DNA of 64,000 nucleotides from Adiantum capillus-veneris (GCA_014529385.2 CM043969.1:73636676-73700675); one strand, 5' to 3'. Shown: positions 36,815-48,688, counted from the first letter of the stretch. Numbers and translations: made by a program. Notes: generated by a model from the sequence alone, not told the origin.

Positions 36815-37987
36815 GTATGTATGTATGTATACATATACATATACATATACATATATAGATACACACACACACACACACATACACACACACACACACAAAT
36901 ACACATATATACATGTATGTGTGTCTATATATACTCAAGTAGGGTATGATACTCATATTCTCAAATTTTCAAGGAACCTAATGTGTACACAAAAAGAGGT
37001 TGTTCTACATTGCCTCAATGTCTAATCACACATTTAACAGAGCGACAATTAAGCCAAATGGTTGGTATAGTAATAGATTGTGCACAAGGAAATAGGTTTA
37101 AGTTGGTTGAATACAATCTGCTCTCTCAAAGAAGAATATGGTTTTGTAATTAGAGGATAAGATAGATAGAGATCAATGGCATGCATGATTTTAGTCACAA
37201 TCTCAATTTTACACCACGTCCTTCAGTTTAGCATAATGGCCAAAACTCCTACAAGAATAAACAATTGAGCAACCTTACTTTGCTTTCATCTCTATTACAT
37301 TTTAAGATGCAAATGATGTGAAAAGTGTACATGAATAAATAGTGTGCACCTTATTATACTAAGATGCTTATGTATTGTTGTGATTAGGTAATGAAGTATA
37401 CCATTACCATGCTTGTGAACATAGACAGAGATCCAAGAGAAGCACCTAGAGAGCAACATAGATGTAAGTACATTCTTAATATTAAAAGAACGTCGTCTCA
37501 TCTCTTTGAAACTTGAAGCTTTTCTGGTACATTGGAAACTATGAGCCCTTATATTTTCACAACTCTACTCTTAGACATGAAAAGTTTCATAATTACACAC
37601 TGTAGCAATTATGGGCCTTCATCTTTAAAAACTTGCTGGCTTACCCAGTTTATACTTCTCGACTTGGTAGCACTTTTGTCAACTCTAGGTAGACCAAGGG
37701 AAAGATGGTCTTCTTTCCATATAAGAAGTTATGTTGTACACTTATACCATGTCTTTCTCATACGAAAGACGCAAGGATATAAGTAAGTAAGAGAGTGGAG
37801 TAGAGACATTGAATTCAATTGTGTTCCTATTTTTGAAGCCAATTCTAGAACGCACTCCATTTTCAAAAAAAACTTTATTGCTACATTGATTCCAGTTGGC
37901 TTTCATCTCTTCATACCATGCTAACTTACCTAATCTATATAATCAACATTGCTAGCATTGCTAAACCAAAATACACCAAAAGGAGGA

Positions 37988-38030
<43 letters not shown>

Positions 38031-38300
38031 CCACAATAGAAGTAGAGCACTCCTAAGTTTTTTGAACAAGGGTTAGCATCTTATGAAAAACAATGTCTAT
38101 GAGAAGCTCCCAAGCTTGGTATCAAGAATGCTTTGTATAATCTTACATATATTTATGTTTGTTAGAATATTCAAGAGGTTTTGTAATGCATTACTTTTAG
38201 AAATGCAATAGAATATACATGTAGGAATAGAGTATTGATAGTGTTTCACTTGGAAGAGAAGATATCCCTACAACAATTGAAGCTATGTTTCTTTGGCCGC
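34241..38300. other. AT-rich, microsatellite-dense region
   Basis: No coding signal. GA/CT tracts lie at 34263-34309, 35163-35199, 35244-35273, 36179-36227, 36351-36402, 36632-36657 and 37990-38028. CA/GT tracts lie at 35848-35883, 36226-36259 and 36597-36632. A mixed AT/AC block (TATG, CATA, CA units) is at 36765-36940. Confidence 0.7.
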
Positions 38301-38324
38301 AGCAACGCGCAGGTCACATACTAG
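38296..38324 (+). mobile_element. Possible Helitron 3' terminus
   Basis: CCGCAGCAACGCGC followed by AGGTCACATA and CTAG, next base T, resembles plant Helitron ends (GC-rich hairpin, then CTRR before T). The hairpin is degenerate, and no 5' TC end or RepHel gene was located. Confidence 0.4.
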
Positions 38325-38413
38325 TATTTCATAAGTGAAAGACCCATTTTCTTTGTGATGGCAAAGCTTTAGTCTTCGCTTTTTCTTGCAAGAGGGGATT
38401 GAATAATCATCGG

Positions 38414-38446
38414 ATTTTTTTTTTGCGGTACTCACAATTGTGAGTT
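38414..38446 (-). mobile_element. Ultra-short LINE tail insertion
   Basis: The minus strand reads CTCACAATTGTGAG, GTACCGC, then about 10 A. It lies between AATAATCATCG (38402-38412) and ACTAATCATCG (38449-38459), which look like a target duplication. Only the 3' hairpin and A-tail of a LINE were inserted. Confidence 0.45.
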
Positions 38447-39160
38447 GAACTAATCATCGTCTTTTTTTTTTTGGTGCAAAATTCACAATTGTGAGAGATT
38501 GTATTAGAATGTCATAGAGAAAATTACAACCTTCAACTTCAAGCTCTTGTCGAGTTTTGAGATTCCGAAATTACGTTAGATTCAAGCTGACAAGCTATTA
38601 TCAAGAACTCATCTGAATGGCCCGGGTTGCCTTGAGCTAGTCATCTGAGTTGTGATCTACCACATATATAAGCTCCTCACTTTCTTATACAATCACTGAG
38701 AAACTAGCCATAGAAAAGTCGTTATCAAAGACGTGGCACTTCCTGGCCTTCCAAATATTATGGAAGAAGCAAAATCTCACAATTTGGGTACAAACAAGAA
38801 GGACAGGACTTTGAAACTATTTCCCCCCTATACAAAAATCATTCTTGAAGAAGCCTACTTCCACGTTCTTTGTATCCACTTGCACACCTTCCCCGCCATT
38901 CCTCTAATAGCCGGACATACCAAGAACAAGTGTGCGAGATCTTCACTAGCCCCTTAGCACCTTGAGCATCTATCAAATCCAATGCCCCGTGCTTGAATCT
39001 TGATGTCCATCGGTAGGGCCCCCCATAGCACCTACCAAAGAAACACCTTCATATATTGGAGCCATTGTGATCCCCAAATGTTCATTATGACCATGGCCCA
39101 TCGGTCTTCCAACCATTGTTTTTTCCACTGTTTGTTCAAGGGGACGAACTAATCATCGTC
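38447..39160 (-). mobile_element. 5'-truncated L1-type LINE with perfect 15-bp target duplication
   Basis: The insert is 38462-39145, flanked by GAACTAATCATCGTC at 38447-38461 and 39146-39160. On the minus strand it begins inside the region just before the reverse transcriptase zinc-binding domain (N-K-Q-W-K-K-Q-W). It then shows K-V-F-L-W, V-L-W-G-A-L-P, C-S-R-C and E-D-L-A-H-L-F-L-V-C-P, the usual zf-RVT pattern of plant non-LTR elements, with several stops. A 3' region of about 350 bp follows, then a hairpin (TCACAATTGTGA) and an A-tail (11 T at 38462-38472). The catalytic reverse transcriptase and endonuclease regions are missing. Confidence 0.85.
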
Positions 39161-39185
39161 TTATGTATATGTATATGTAGGCTAC

Positions 39186-39505
39186 TCAAAGATAGAAAGA
39201 TAGATAGCTCAAATTATATGTGACATTTGTTTTCTTGTTTCTATAAAGAAGGACATTGTGTAATAGGTAGTCCAAACTTAGATGGTATCTCACAAGATAC
39301 TCGCTTTGGGAAAAGGAAAAGGGAAGAGTTTGGATGATAAAAAAGCTTTTTTTAAATGAAAAACCTTTTTCCACGTGCAATGTGGAGATATTTTCTCCCT
39401 CTCTCTTGGGTACATACCGGTACACTTCAAAATAAGTTCATTTCTTTGAAGATGCCAAGGAATCTTGAAGGTGAAGGATCGCCATAATAAACAACAAGTC
39501 ATAAA
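39186..39505. other. Intergenic, no feature seen
   Basis: AT-rich sequence between the LINE and the 3' side of the Rep-like gene. Short frames only. Confidence 0.5.
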
Positions 39506-39509
39506 AACG

Positions 39510-39807
39510 GGTAAGGCATAAATTCAAGTTGACCTGTAATGACAAGTAAACAGAAACGACAATTACAAGAAATAAAGAGACATTGATAGAGAACGAAGAG
39601 CAATCAGATTAAATTCTTGAACGGAAACATCCGATTACATTATTGAGTCTTATCAACTGGTAAGCCATAAATTCAAGTTGACGTGTAATGACAAGTAAAC
39701 AGAAATGACAATTACAAGAAATAAAGAGACATTGACAGAGAATGAAGAGCAATCATATTAAATTCATGAATGGAAACGTCCGACTACATTATTGAGTCTT
39801 ATCACAA
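39510..39807. repeat. 149-bp tandem duplication at the 3' end of the Rep-like gene
   Basis: Units start at 39510 and 39659 and share GGTAAG-CATAAATTC and the end ATTATTGAGTCTTATC, differing at about 10 positions. The right unit contains the last codons and stop of the gene, so its 3' end was copied downstream. Confidence 0.85.
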
Positions 39808-41333
39808 GTGCATTCAATTTATTTAATTGCACTTGTAAAGATGAAACCTCCTTGCGTAATGACAATATTTGCTCCTCTAGTTGAGCTACTTGGATATCCG
39901 CTACATTTACTTGACAATCTTGAACTACATTTTTTATTGACTCTACAGACTCTTTTATGAAGGACTTAAGGGTGCCATTGTCATGGCCATGGACCTCAGT
40001 CCAAATCTGTAGCAAGATTTCCTTTAATCTTTCGACGAGGCCTTCCTCCACTCCCTCCAATGTGTCCTGCGTGTCAGTGGACTCCATAGCATTCAAATGA
40101 CCTCCCTCCTCCATTACGATCTACATAAACAAGAATGAACCCAACAAGTTAGAATCCAACGGCAGAAAAATGAGGTTCAAGGAAAACAAATAGTCATGCA
40201 TTATAAACCTTTAAGATGCAACAAGTATTGCCTCTGTACGATGCACGAGAGGCATGAAATCATCGCCTATCTGTGTGCCATCGTCGTCATCGTCACTGTC
40301 ATCAATGATAATAACATTGGCTTTTGAATCGTCAACATTGGTCTCTTTAAATGCAGTCGTATTGGTAAGCTCCTTGCTATTCACAGACAGTAACAAGTAC
40401 CTAAAGCAATGAACGCATGGAAAAGAAAGCAGAATAATATGATGCTAACCTTTCTATACCATCCCATCGGGACCTAAACCAATCGGCTCTTGGTTGTGCA
40501 TTGGCGTACAAGTCATCGGCCACAAAAATGTTGACTATGTCCTGGTAAGACACGATTGAGGGAAAAGCCATGCAGCACCACATTGCTCTTATCTTGTTCA
40601 AGTACATTCCTCGGCCTTGGTAAGGAATGATCCACGACGATGAAGGGTAGTATTTTTCGGTACGCACCATGATGTGCAAGGTGGACAAGAAATCGTTCCC
40701 TAGAGGGTGCCGCATTTTAAACTTCCAATACATTGCAGCACGGTCAAAAATATTGTTCGGTGTTAGACATACCCTGTTCTTGAGGTCGTCTACACCGTAA
40801 GGGGTATAAAACACTACACCCTTGTTGATATCATCAACAGTGACATTGTGAGTCAGCTTTTGGAAGTGCGCCTCCCCTTCGTCCTTCATGCAGTAGCCTA
40901 CCATCCCCTGGAAGGTATGCATATTTTTTTGCTTTAGAGCTCTGCATAGGATGTTCGCACCTGCTGACCCTTCCTTGTCCCAACCCAAGTATGACTTCAG
41001 CGTCTTGTTGGTGGCAATAAGAGACGACGACAGCATATGAACCACCATCTGAAAATGCAAATGGAACACACTGCCTCCTCTTTCCACTGCGCACACCCCC
41101 GCTAATGTTTCCTTCTGCAAGAATTCGTCAACACGTGGAAGAAGACATGTATCTATGTTCTCCCCTCTCACGGAGATTGTGACACTCACGTCCGTTAGCT
41201 TTTTTGGCTTCTTCGACTCGTTTGAGGACCTCTCCTCTGCGGTCATTCGAGGACGCTCCCTCTTCTTAACGGGGACGCCTTCTTCGCTCGCACTATTGGC
41301 CGCACCTCTCGCACTATTTTTCAACGAAGCCAT
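39764..41333 (-). CDS. HUH-endonuclease (Rep-like) gene, three-exon model
   Basis: The inferred exons are 41333-40450, 40376-40223 and 40120-39764, with introns of 73 and 102 bp that have GT...AG ends and keep frame (464 residues). Rep-type HUH proteins nick one DNA strand and join to it through Tyr. The sequence shows basic, nuclear-signal-like stretches (PVKKRERPR, KKPKKL), a hydrophobic strand V-S-V-T-I-S at 49-54 as motif I, H-L-H-F-Q at 91-95 as motif II, and Y-C-M-K-D at 147-151 as motif III. These spacings are close to those of rolling-circle Rep proteins. Exon 2 has V-I-I-I-D-D-S-D-D-D, like a SUMO-interaction motif. Exon 3 is a coiled coil. No Walker A helicase is visible. Exon 1 is intact. 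It may be an HUH transposon gene (a Replitron-like element is a candidate), an endogenised CRESS-type Rep, or a domesticated gene. The HUH call is a motif call; the splice sites are inferred. Confidence 0.6.
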
Positions 41334-41479
41334 TGTGTATGCGTGCTCTCTCTAAATAAACTAACTGCCATAGAGAAAGCTTTAAGCAAGCTTATGTCCT
41401 CTTTTGTAGACACTCATTTAAAAGCACCTAAAATACAACCCTCACATTCGTGTACCCGGATGAATGGACCTGCTGTAAA

Positions 41480-41538
<59 letters not shown>

Positions 41539-41601
41539 ACACACACACACACACACACACACAATTATTTGTGTGAGACTTAGCAGACAACGACCATCTC
41601 A

Positions 41602-41692
<91 letters not shown>

Positions 41693-41772
41693 CACACACG
41701 AGATTGTGAACCTGGCAGTCTTAGCACACACACATCAAATTACTTCTACTGCTGCGCTCTTTTGAGACCACC

Positions 41773-41855
<83 letters not shown>

Positions 41856-42189
41856 TGAGAGAGAGAGAGAGAGAGAGACCACCTGCGATGGGACTTGCCT
41901 TCGTGGAAGTCGCCCTACTACAGACCTTCGTGGAAGTCTCTCGTGTATATTTCCATTGCGCAGTGGAGCTGCAATCGCTACAAAATTTCCATGCAGTGGA
42001 CTGCGACTTGGTTTTGCTGGGCTCCGTTACTTTCGTTGGACTCTAGTTTCGCTGGACTCCGCCTGTGTTAGTTTTGCTAGACTCCGCGTGGCATCTACCT
42101 ATATTCTAGCTATCAACGATTTTAAAAAAATTGTTGGCACATACTACTGCGACCACATCTCAAGAACAGGTTGCCCGTTACAAAGATCG

Positions 42190-42278
<89 letters not shown>

Positions 42279-42760
42279 ACGGAGATACTTTCTCTCTCTC
42301 TCTCTCTCTCAAACGCTTGCGTGAATCAATTCGATGTCTCTGTCGTGACTCGTATCAGCAGTTTCTACACAGAGGACGAGCATGGCGAGAGGAGGCAAGT
42401 CATGGGCAGGGGTAGGTGCACGAGACGAAAGCGAGGGCGAGGACTTGGCAAACCAACAAAAAATGAGACTGCAGCCAGTAGGTGGATGAGGGGGATCTTG
42501 AAAGATTCCACCTAAAGGAATGAAGTGGAGCGAGGTAGGAGCCATGTATGTGAGAATTTTGGCGTAGTGAGTTACAGAAATTCTTTCTCATGCTTTTATC
42601 CCCGTCACAAATTTTCTTTGCACCAGGACTTAAGTATCTAAATTTACAAACAAGAGTTCTTATCAATCACAACAACTTAAAATTCTTAGGATATTCTTTT
42701 TGTACGGTGATACCTCAACTTTTCTCACGAGAGAGACTTGGAATTGTAGAATAAATGAAG
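41334..42760. other. Microsatellite block upstream of the Rep-like gene
   Basis: It has (CT)n(AC)n at 41481-41561, (CT)n(AC)n at 41605-41690, (GT)n(GA)n at 41774-41878, and (CT)n(TA)n at 42192-42274. A short imperfect tandem of GTTTTGCTGGACTCCG lies at 42011-42087 (four copies). No coding sequence is supported; long frames across it are dipeptide artefacts. Confidence 0.75.
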
Positions 42761-43520
42761 ACTTCAATCGGGACCCTAGCCTACTCGGTCCACTTTCTCT
42801 AAAACTTCATTAATTTACAAGATTCCTCCCGAACCTCAGATTTTTAAGGCAAAAACGTCGAAGCCCTCGCCCCCCCCCCCCTCGATTCCCCCTTGCCATC
42901 GTTCCCCAGCCCTGCGCTCCATTCGACTTCATCTTGCTCTGTCCCTCGCCTTGGTTGATTGCATCGCATGAAGACAAAGTACTACTGCACAAACTTCTGC
43001 ACCGCTAGTTTCCTCATCAACTCCATCAGCCTCTGCTTTCGAATCCTGTAGACCATCGTGTGTGGATCTCACCTTCCCCTTTCTGTTCATTTTTTTGCTA
43101 TCAATACCCCCTCACTTACCCATCACCTTGCTTCTAGAAGTCCTCGTGTACATCTCCCTGCAACATACGGGCGAGGACACTGAGCGCCACCACCGCTCAA
43201 TCTCTCTCTTTGCTTGGCTTCCCCCTGTGCCAAAACCCCTCCCCTCCTCCCTCTGCACGTTCTGCACCATCCCCCTATCAGCATCTGACAAGACCATCTC
43301 AGGATCAGATCCACCCTCCATGCATCTGCAATAGACCAAAAAAAAAAAACACACACACACACACAGAGGCAGTAGCGTCTTGTGACTCATGCCATGTATG
43401 CTGCCAAGCTGCAGGCATATGTGATTGCATTTAGAGAAACGTCTCCACATCATCACCTTCATCGTCATTGCATCTATGGAGACTTGATGCATCTTCTTCC
43501 CTACCAACAACCGTAACGTC

Positions 43521-43552
<32 letters not shown>

Positions 43553-43986
43553 TGTGTGTGTGTGTGTGTACGCCCATCGAGGCACCTGAATCTTTCCATC
43601 TCCCTGGCTCGTATTCTTACCTTCTCATGTCCCTAACCTACTGCACAATATAACGCAGCTCAAAAAGTCCACGCATTGGAAACAGCAGCAAGGCCTGGGA
43701 TTGTGAGCATCGCCCTCCCTCTCTCATCATGCCATCTAAGTCTCTAGTATGTGCCCTCCTTCATTGCGCCGCCATCAGTGTTGTGCACACGCCTGCGCCC
43801 CCTTCCACCATTACATGGTTTAGCCCGGCGTACACACATAAAAAACTTACCTGTATAGCTTTACACATGGCATCCCGTCTCTCTCTAGCTTTCTCTCTCT
43901 CCTCCACGTGTCGTGCCCCTCCCTTTCAAAGCATAAAGCGAGATTCCATCTAATGAGCCTCATTTTGGAAATTGATCGGACCTACT
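42761..43986 (+). repeat. R1 dispersed repeat, copy 2
   Basis: Direct repeat of 29415-30740 with only scattered differences, except at the microsatellite: (GT)n only at 43519-43570, with no CT block, and a small deletion near 43925. The right edge CGGACCTACT abuts CACCCG, a reversed R1-type end (reverse complement containing CAAAATTGGGG). Confidence 0.85.
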
Positions 43987-44619
43987 CACCCGTATGTTTC
44001 CCCAATTTTGAAAGCAGGTCGAGCAAGGAGTATCTTGGGAGATCCCTTTGAGAAGTTTGTAGTGGAAAAACAGGGAGGACACACGTGGAGCCAGGAGAAA
44101 AGGGCGATGGTGTCTATTGCGCGCCTGTACATTGAGATATCCCTCTCTCTGTCTCTCGGTGCAACGGATGCAGGTCGGGGGAGGTTAGGTGCAGTAGGGG
44201 ACGAAGAGATGGGATGGCGAAGAGAAACGAGGACGAGGCGCAGGTCATATGAGCGCACAACGAACTCTCTCTGGGACAGGTTGGGTGCGGAGGGGGTGGA
44301 AGACATGCCATGCGTAGGCTTGTGGGTGGAGGCTTGTGGGCGTTGTGGAGGAGGAGCAAGTTTATGGGCGCTGTGCAGTATCGCAGAGCAAGAGGGGGTT
44401 TGTGGGCGCTGACCTGGACAGCTTGCGTGGGCGCTGACTAGACAACAATATCTGCCTAGATTTCGGTTAATGGACCCGGAGACCCAGTAGATAAACCCAA
44501 TACATACTTACTTTTTCGCTTTCTAAAAGAAGCCTCAGAGGAGGGTTGGGTTAAGCATACTTTCAATGTTTTCAGTGATGATTGAAACTTTTCTTAAATG
44601 CTATTTCAATTTTAAAATA
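43987..44619 (-). repeat. R1-type repeat in inverse orientation
   Basis: The reverse complement shares ACTGGGTCT, CACCCACAAGCCT and CCACCCCCTCCGCACC with 46347-46470 in the same order. Diverged. The frame at 43972-44412 is not supported as a gene. Confidence 0.5.
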
Positions 44620-44852
44620 GTAAATGAATCTGGAGGCAAATAAGCCTTAAAGGACTAGTCTAGAACAATACATGTCATGATGACATCTTATAATAGCAAA
44701 GCCTAGTAGTGGTTTCTCTGTCAAGTAGAAAACTTGTAATCCTTTGACCCTCAAGGCTGGGTCTGGAGGTTGGTGTATATTTCTGATGTTCTTAATACTA
44801 TCCACTCACAAGTGTGAGTTTTGCAAAGAGAAAAAAAAAAGTAAATGAATCT
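44620..44852 (+). mobile_element. 5'-truncated LINE tail (209 bp) with perfect target duplication
   Basis: The insert is 44632-44840, flanked by GTAAATGAATCT at 44620-44631 and 44841-44852. It ends CTCACAAGTGTGAG, TTTTGCAAAGAG and A10. The end matches that of the LINE at 38462-39145 (TAATAC-ATC-, hairpin, TTTTGCA, A-tail), so both belong to one L1 lineage. No tRNA-like A or B box suggests a SINE. Confidence 0.8.
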
Positions 44853-46630
44853 TTTTATTTCATCTTTCATATCACATTTTAGCATGTCTAAAATCACAAA
44901 ATCCATTAATTAGTCGTGAAGATGCCAAAGAATCTTCATTTCAAAAGTAAAGTGGAAGAGCATTGCTGTCGTGTGCGCAAGCTCCCCATTCCTCCTCTCA
45001 CACTCAGACACACCCTCTCTGCACAGCTCTATGCCCTTCTGTGCGTTCACCGCCAGGTAGAACCTCTCTCTCCCTCTCTTTCTCTGTCTCTGTCTCTCTC
45101 AAATGGTAACTCTCCCTCTTCTCTTCGGATGCAGGTTGAGAGACACCATTTGTCACTTCTTGCAGTTATATGCTACAAGTCGGATCCCGCCCCTGCCTTC
45201 TTCTCATGTTGACTTGTTGAAGAGACATTGCTTCTTCCGACATCGCTTCTTCCCTGGATCCGTTAGCACGCAGATATCGTGAACCTGACGAGTCTCAGCC
45301 CCTTTCCGCCCGCGCATTTTGGCCTCTGCCAACTGCAAGCAATGCAGCCATCTGATCGACAGCAACGCAAAGACCCCAAAAAATCTATCTGCACGTCACC
45401 TTCGCTGAGGCCACATGCCTCTGTCTGCGTCGTCCAGGCGTCATGCCCTTTTTTGGGTAGATTTCTCCTCAACGTTAAAAAAGCACATTTTTCCTCACGT
45501 AATAAAATAAGGGCAAACTTGAAATTCTCCTGGGTTGGGTGTGAGGTAAAAAATGGGAGCTTTTGCTAGTAAAAACGACACTAAAACCTCTCTAAATTTC
45601 CAGGTTTTCTTCAAGGCAAGCTCAAAATCTAATTGGGGTTTTACTATTTCAGTCGCTTAAACACACTTAACCCCGATTTTTTTCTAGCATTACTCCCATT
45701 GGCTAGAACCGATTAATTAGATGTAAAGTCCAACACTTACTTGAAAACCGTAGGCTCCCTTTTTTTGTCCGCTCGCACGCAAGCACACATGCCCCTTGCG
45801 TCTTTGCATGTTGCAACTGCAGCCCTTCGTTCTCTCAACAATCGGCACCCCCTTCCCCTCGTTTCAGTGCTTTTTGTTTCTCTCTACCTACAACTCCAAT
45901 AACGCAACTTGCCCCAAAGCAACGTAATTGACGGTTGTCATCCCCCCCCCCCCCCGCCCCCGGCCTCGGCCAACACAATCGTTTGTCCACTACTTGCGAT
46001 CAGGCAAAGAGATAATCTCCCCCTGTCTTATGTTCCCTCTCATTGATGTGCCACTCCCCTCTTTCATCCGCCTTTCACTTCCAAGCAAGCATCCAATTTG
46101 AAACCACAGTCCACAATGGCTCTCTTCGCTCGCAATGCCCTGAAAAGAAAATCTCTCTCTCTATCTCTCTCTCTCTCTCTCTCTCATCCACGTGCCATTC
46201 CCCTTGAGATCTTCACAAACAATCAAACAAACTCTTACGTTAAACAAAAGAGAAAGTATTCAATTTGAACTTTTCCCTCAAAAGCACGGTAGAATCTCCC
46301 GTTATTCCCTTTAATAAACCCCAAACACAAAATTGGTTGGACTTACTACTGGGTCTCTGCGCGCGCATTAGCCCGAATCTACCTAGATGCTGCTAAAGTC
46401 CACCCACAAGCCTGCTCGTCCTACGCTGCGCTATCTTTGCCATCCCATCTCCTCCACCCCCTCCGCACCGAGCCTCCCCTCGCTTCCTCTTGCGAGCAGC
46501 TCATGGCAAAATATTGGTATCCTCCCATTTGCAAACAGAGCTTCACTGGTACTCAGAGACAGAGAGACTGAGAGACTCTGCCTCTGCGCCTCATACCCCC
46601 CTTCGCCCTCACTCGAGGCCTTCCTCCGAC

Positions 46631-46687
<57 letters not shown>

Positions 46688-48310
46688 CTCCTTCTCTCTC
46701 AGTGCCTCCACGCTTATCCACTATCTCCTACATTCCGGGCCTTGCTTGCAGACGAACCCTCAGAGCAATTGCGCACACAAAGATCCCTCCGAGTCCCCAT
46801 GCTCTTGCTGACACAAGGTGAATATGTTTGTCTCCGCGCTCCTGCTGACGCATGGCAGATCTTCTCTCTCTGCCTTCCTCTCTCTCTCCTCCACGCGCCA
46901 AATTGCCTTCTTTCCTCCTCTCCTTTTCCCCTTAAGCTTTAGGAGGATCGTTCCAGATTCTCCCTAATTAACCTCCTTCCCAAAATTGGGCACGCCTACT
47001 AGCATGTCTTGACTTTTCTCGCGTTCTATTGTTTTAAAATGTTAAAGTGAAGCTTCTTGCATAATTCTAGTAAATTCTATAGCTACACACACATACACAC
47101 ATATTGATGAATTTTATATATTCAACATTTCATTTCATAGCCTCACATGGCTTGATTTTTTTATGTTTTATAAATTAATTTTAGTCAATATTGGAGATTT
47201 TTTTTTTATTAAACGGTCGTCAGTCGGATTTTCTCCTCATAAAGAAGAGAACCAAAAATACTAGCAAAAGTTTGTAAGGTTCTTCAACTATTTTTTCACA
47301 TATTTTACTTTTTTCTTTTCTTTTCCATGGTTTACAATCGGCTAGTCTCGATTTTCAACGGGCTCAAGGCTAAGTTGAGGCAATCCTTTCTCGAACATTG
47401 ATCCAGTTAAACTCAACCTAACGATTTTATCACTTTCTTATTTTTTAGAAAGCCACCATGACCCTTTCGCTTGTTATTCATACATACACATCGGTTTAAA
47501 AGGTTAGTTAATAGGTCTGTCTGATCTAAGAAATCTCTCAATTCCAAAGAAAAATAATTTCCCTCTCACCATCAATTGCTCTACGTCTTGTCTCCCCCTC
47601 CCCTTGTTGTTGGTGCCTCTAGAGCCACTGTACGTGATACGTTAGTCTATAGCATACAACAACGGACGTAATGACGAAGCACGTAGATTTACAACAGTAT
47701 CTATTGAACATGAGAAGGTCGGATACACAACACACACACACACACAGAGAAAACACTTTAAAGAGAAAAAAACGTTAAAGGGAAAATGAAGAAGAAGACA
47801 CCTCTTTATATGGACACAAAAAAGTTTTTTGACTTTTCACTTTAGTATATCTTTCGATTTTTCACCTTCATGTGTCTTTTCATTTCGTAAACTCACCCTT
47901 CACTTACTCACAAAAAGAAAAATTATTTCGAGATTGGGAGACTTATAGGTCCACTTCAATTTTCGTGATGTGGAATCTTCACAAGGTGCTTTAGAATCTC
48001 TACCAACTCTTCATTTCAAAGGCAAATTTTTACCACTATTAATTTTAATTTTCATTACTAGCATTTGAACCCACGCATTCAAGGAGTAAGGGCCGAGGTA
48101 AACCACTAGGTTAGAAACGTACGATGATGTATATGGTGGATTTAAACTTAAAAAAAAAAAAACCTCATGTGTAGCTCCTCCGTCCCCCCCCCCGCGCGTC
48201 CCTTCTTTCTTTTTCCTTTCTTTCGTGGCACCCTTCCCTTTTCCTTTTTTTGCTCTCTCAACCAACTAATGAAGGGATAAGCACCTCCCCTTGTGGGGCC
48301 TTTGGTGTGT
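44853..48310. other. R1-like fragments and intergenic DNA
   Basis: C/T-rich pieces with R1-like ends occur (AAATTGGTTGGACTTACT at 46330, AAATTGGGCACGCCTACTA at 46982). It has a (GA)25 tract at 46634-46685 and a C-rich run at 45943-45960. The frames at 46387-46942 overlap in several phases and are low-complexity. Nothing else is recognised at 47000-48300. Confidence 0.5.
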
Positions 48311-48319
48311 CAAAAAAAA

Positions 48320-48601
48320 AAGAAGATTCCCACTGAATCTCAAAATTCAAAGGTAAAATGCTCTAAGTTTTTGCCATCACAGACCTTGTGCAACAGCTTG
48401 CCATCGCTCCCCAGCCTTGTGCTCTGCTCCGCTACCTCTTCATCTGTCTTGCACGTGGACCTGCAATCGATGTAGAGAAAACCTCTCTCTACCAACATGC
48501 CGCTACTCATCTCCCCATCAATGGTTATAGCATGTAGATACTCTTGTACCCCTCGTCTCCCCATCAACTCTGTCAACTTGCACTTTCGAAGCCTGCAGAC
48601 G

Positions 48602-48688
<87 letters not shown>

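Noticed and set aside
39764-41333. Rep-like gene as a Helitron RepHel
   Set aside because: Only one Tyr in motif III, no helicase, and a short protein; it does not fit the two-Tyr RepHel layout.
41450-42046. A 198-codon plus-strand frame with long S-L, T-H and R-E dipeptide runs
   Set aside because: It is translated microsatellite; no stop occurs simply because dinucleotide repeats lack stops in some frames.
43972-44412. A 146-codon Arg/Gly-rich frame
   Set aside because: It lies in an inverted R1-type repeat whose homologue at 46347 does not keep the frame.
44632-44840. SINE
   Set aside because: No A or B box of a tRNA-derived promoter; its 3' end matches the LINE at 38462-39145, so a truncated LINE explains it.
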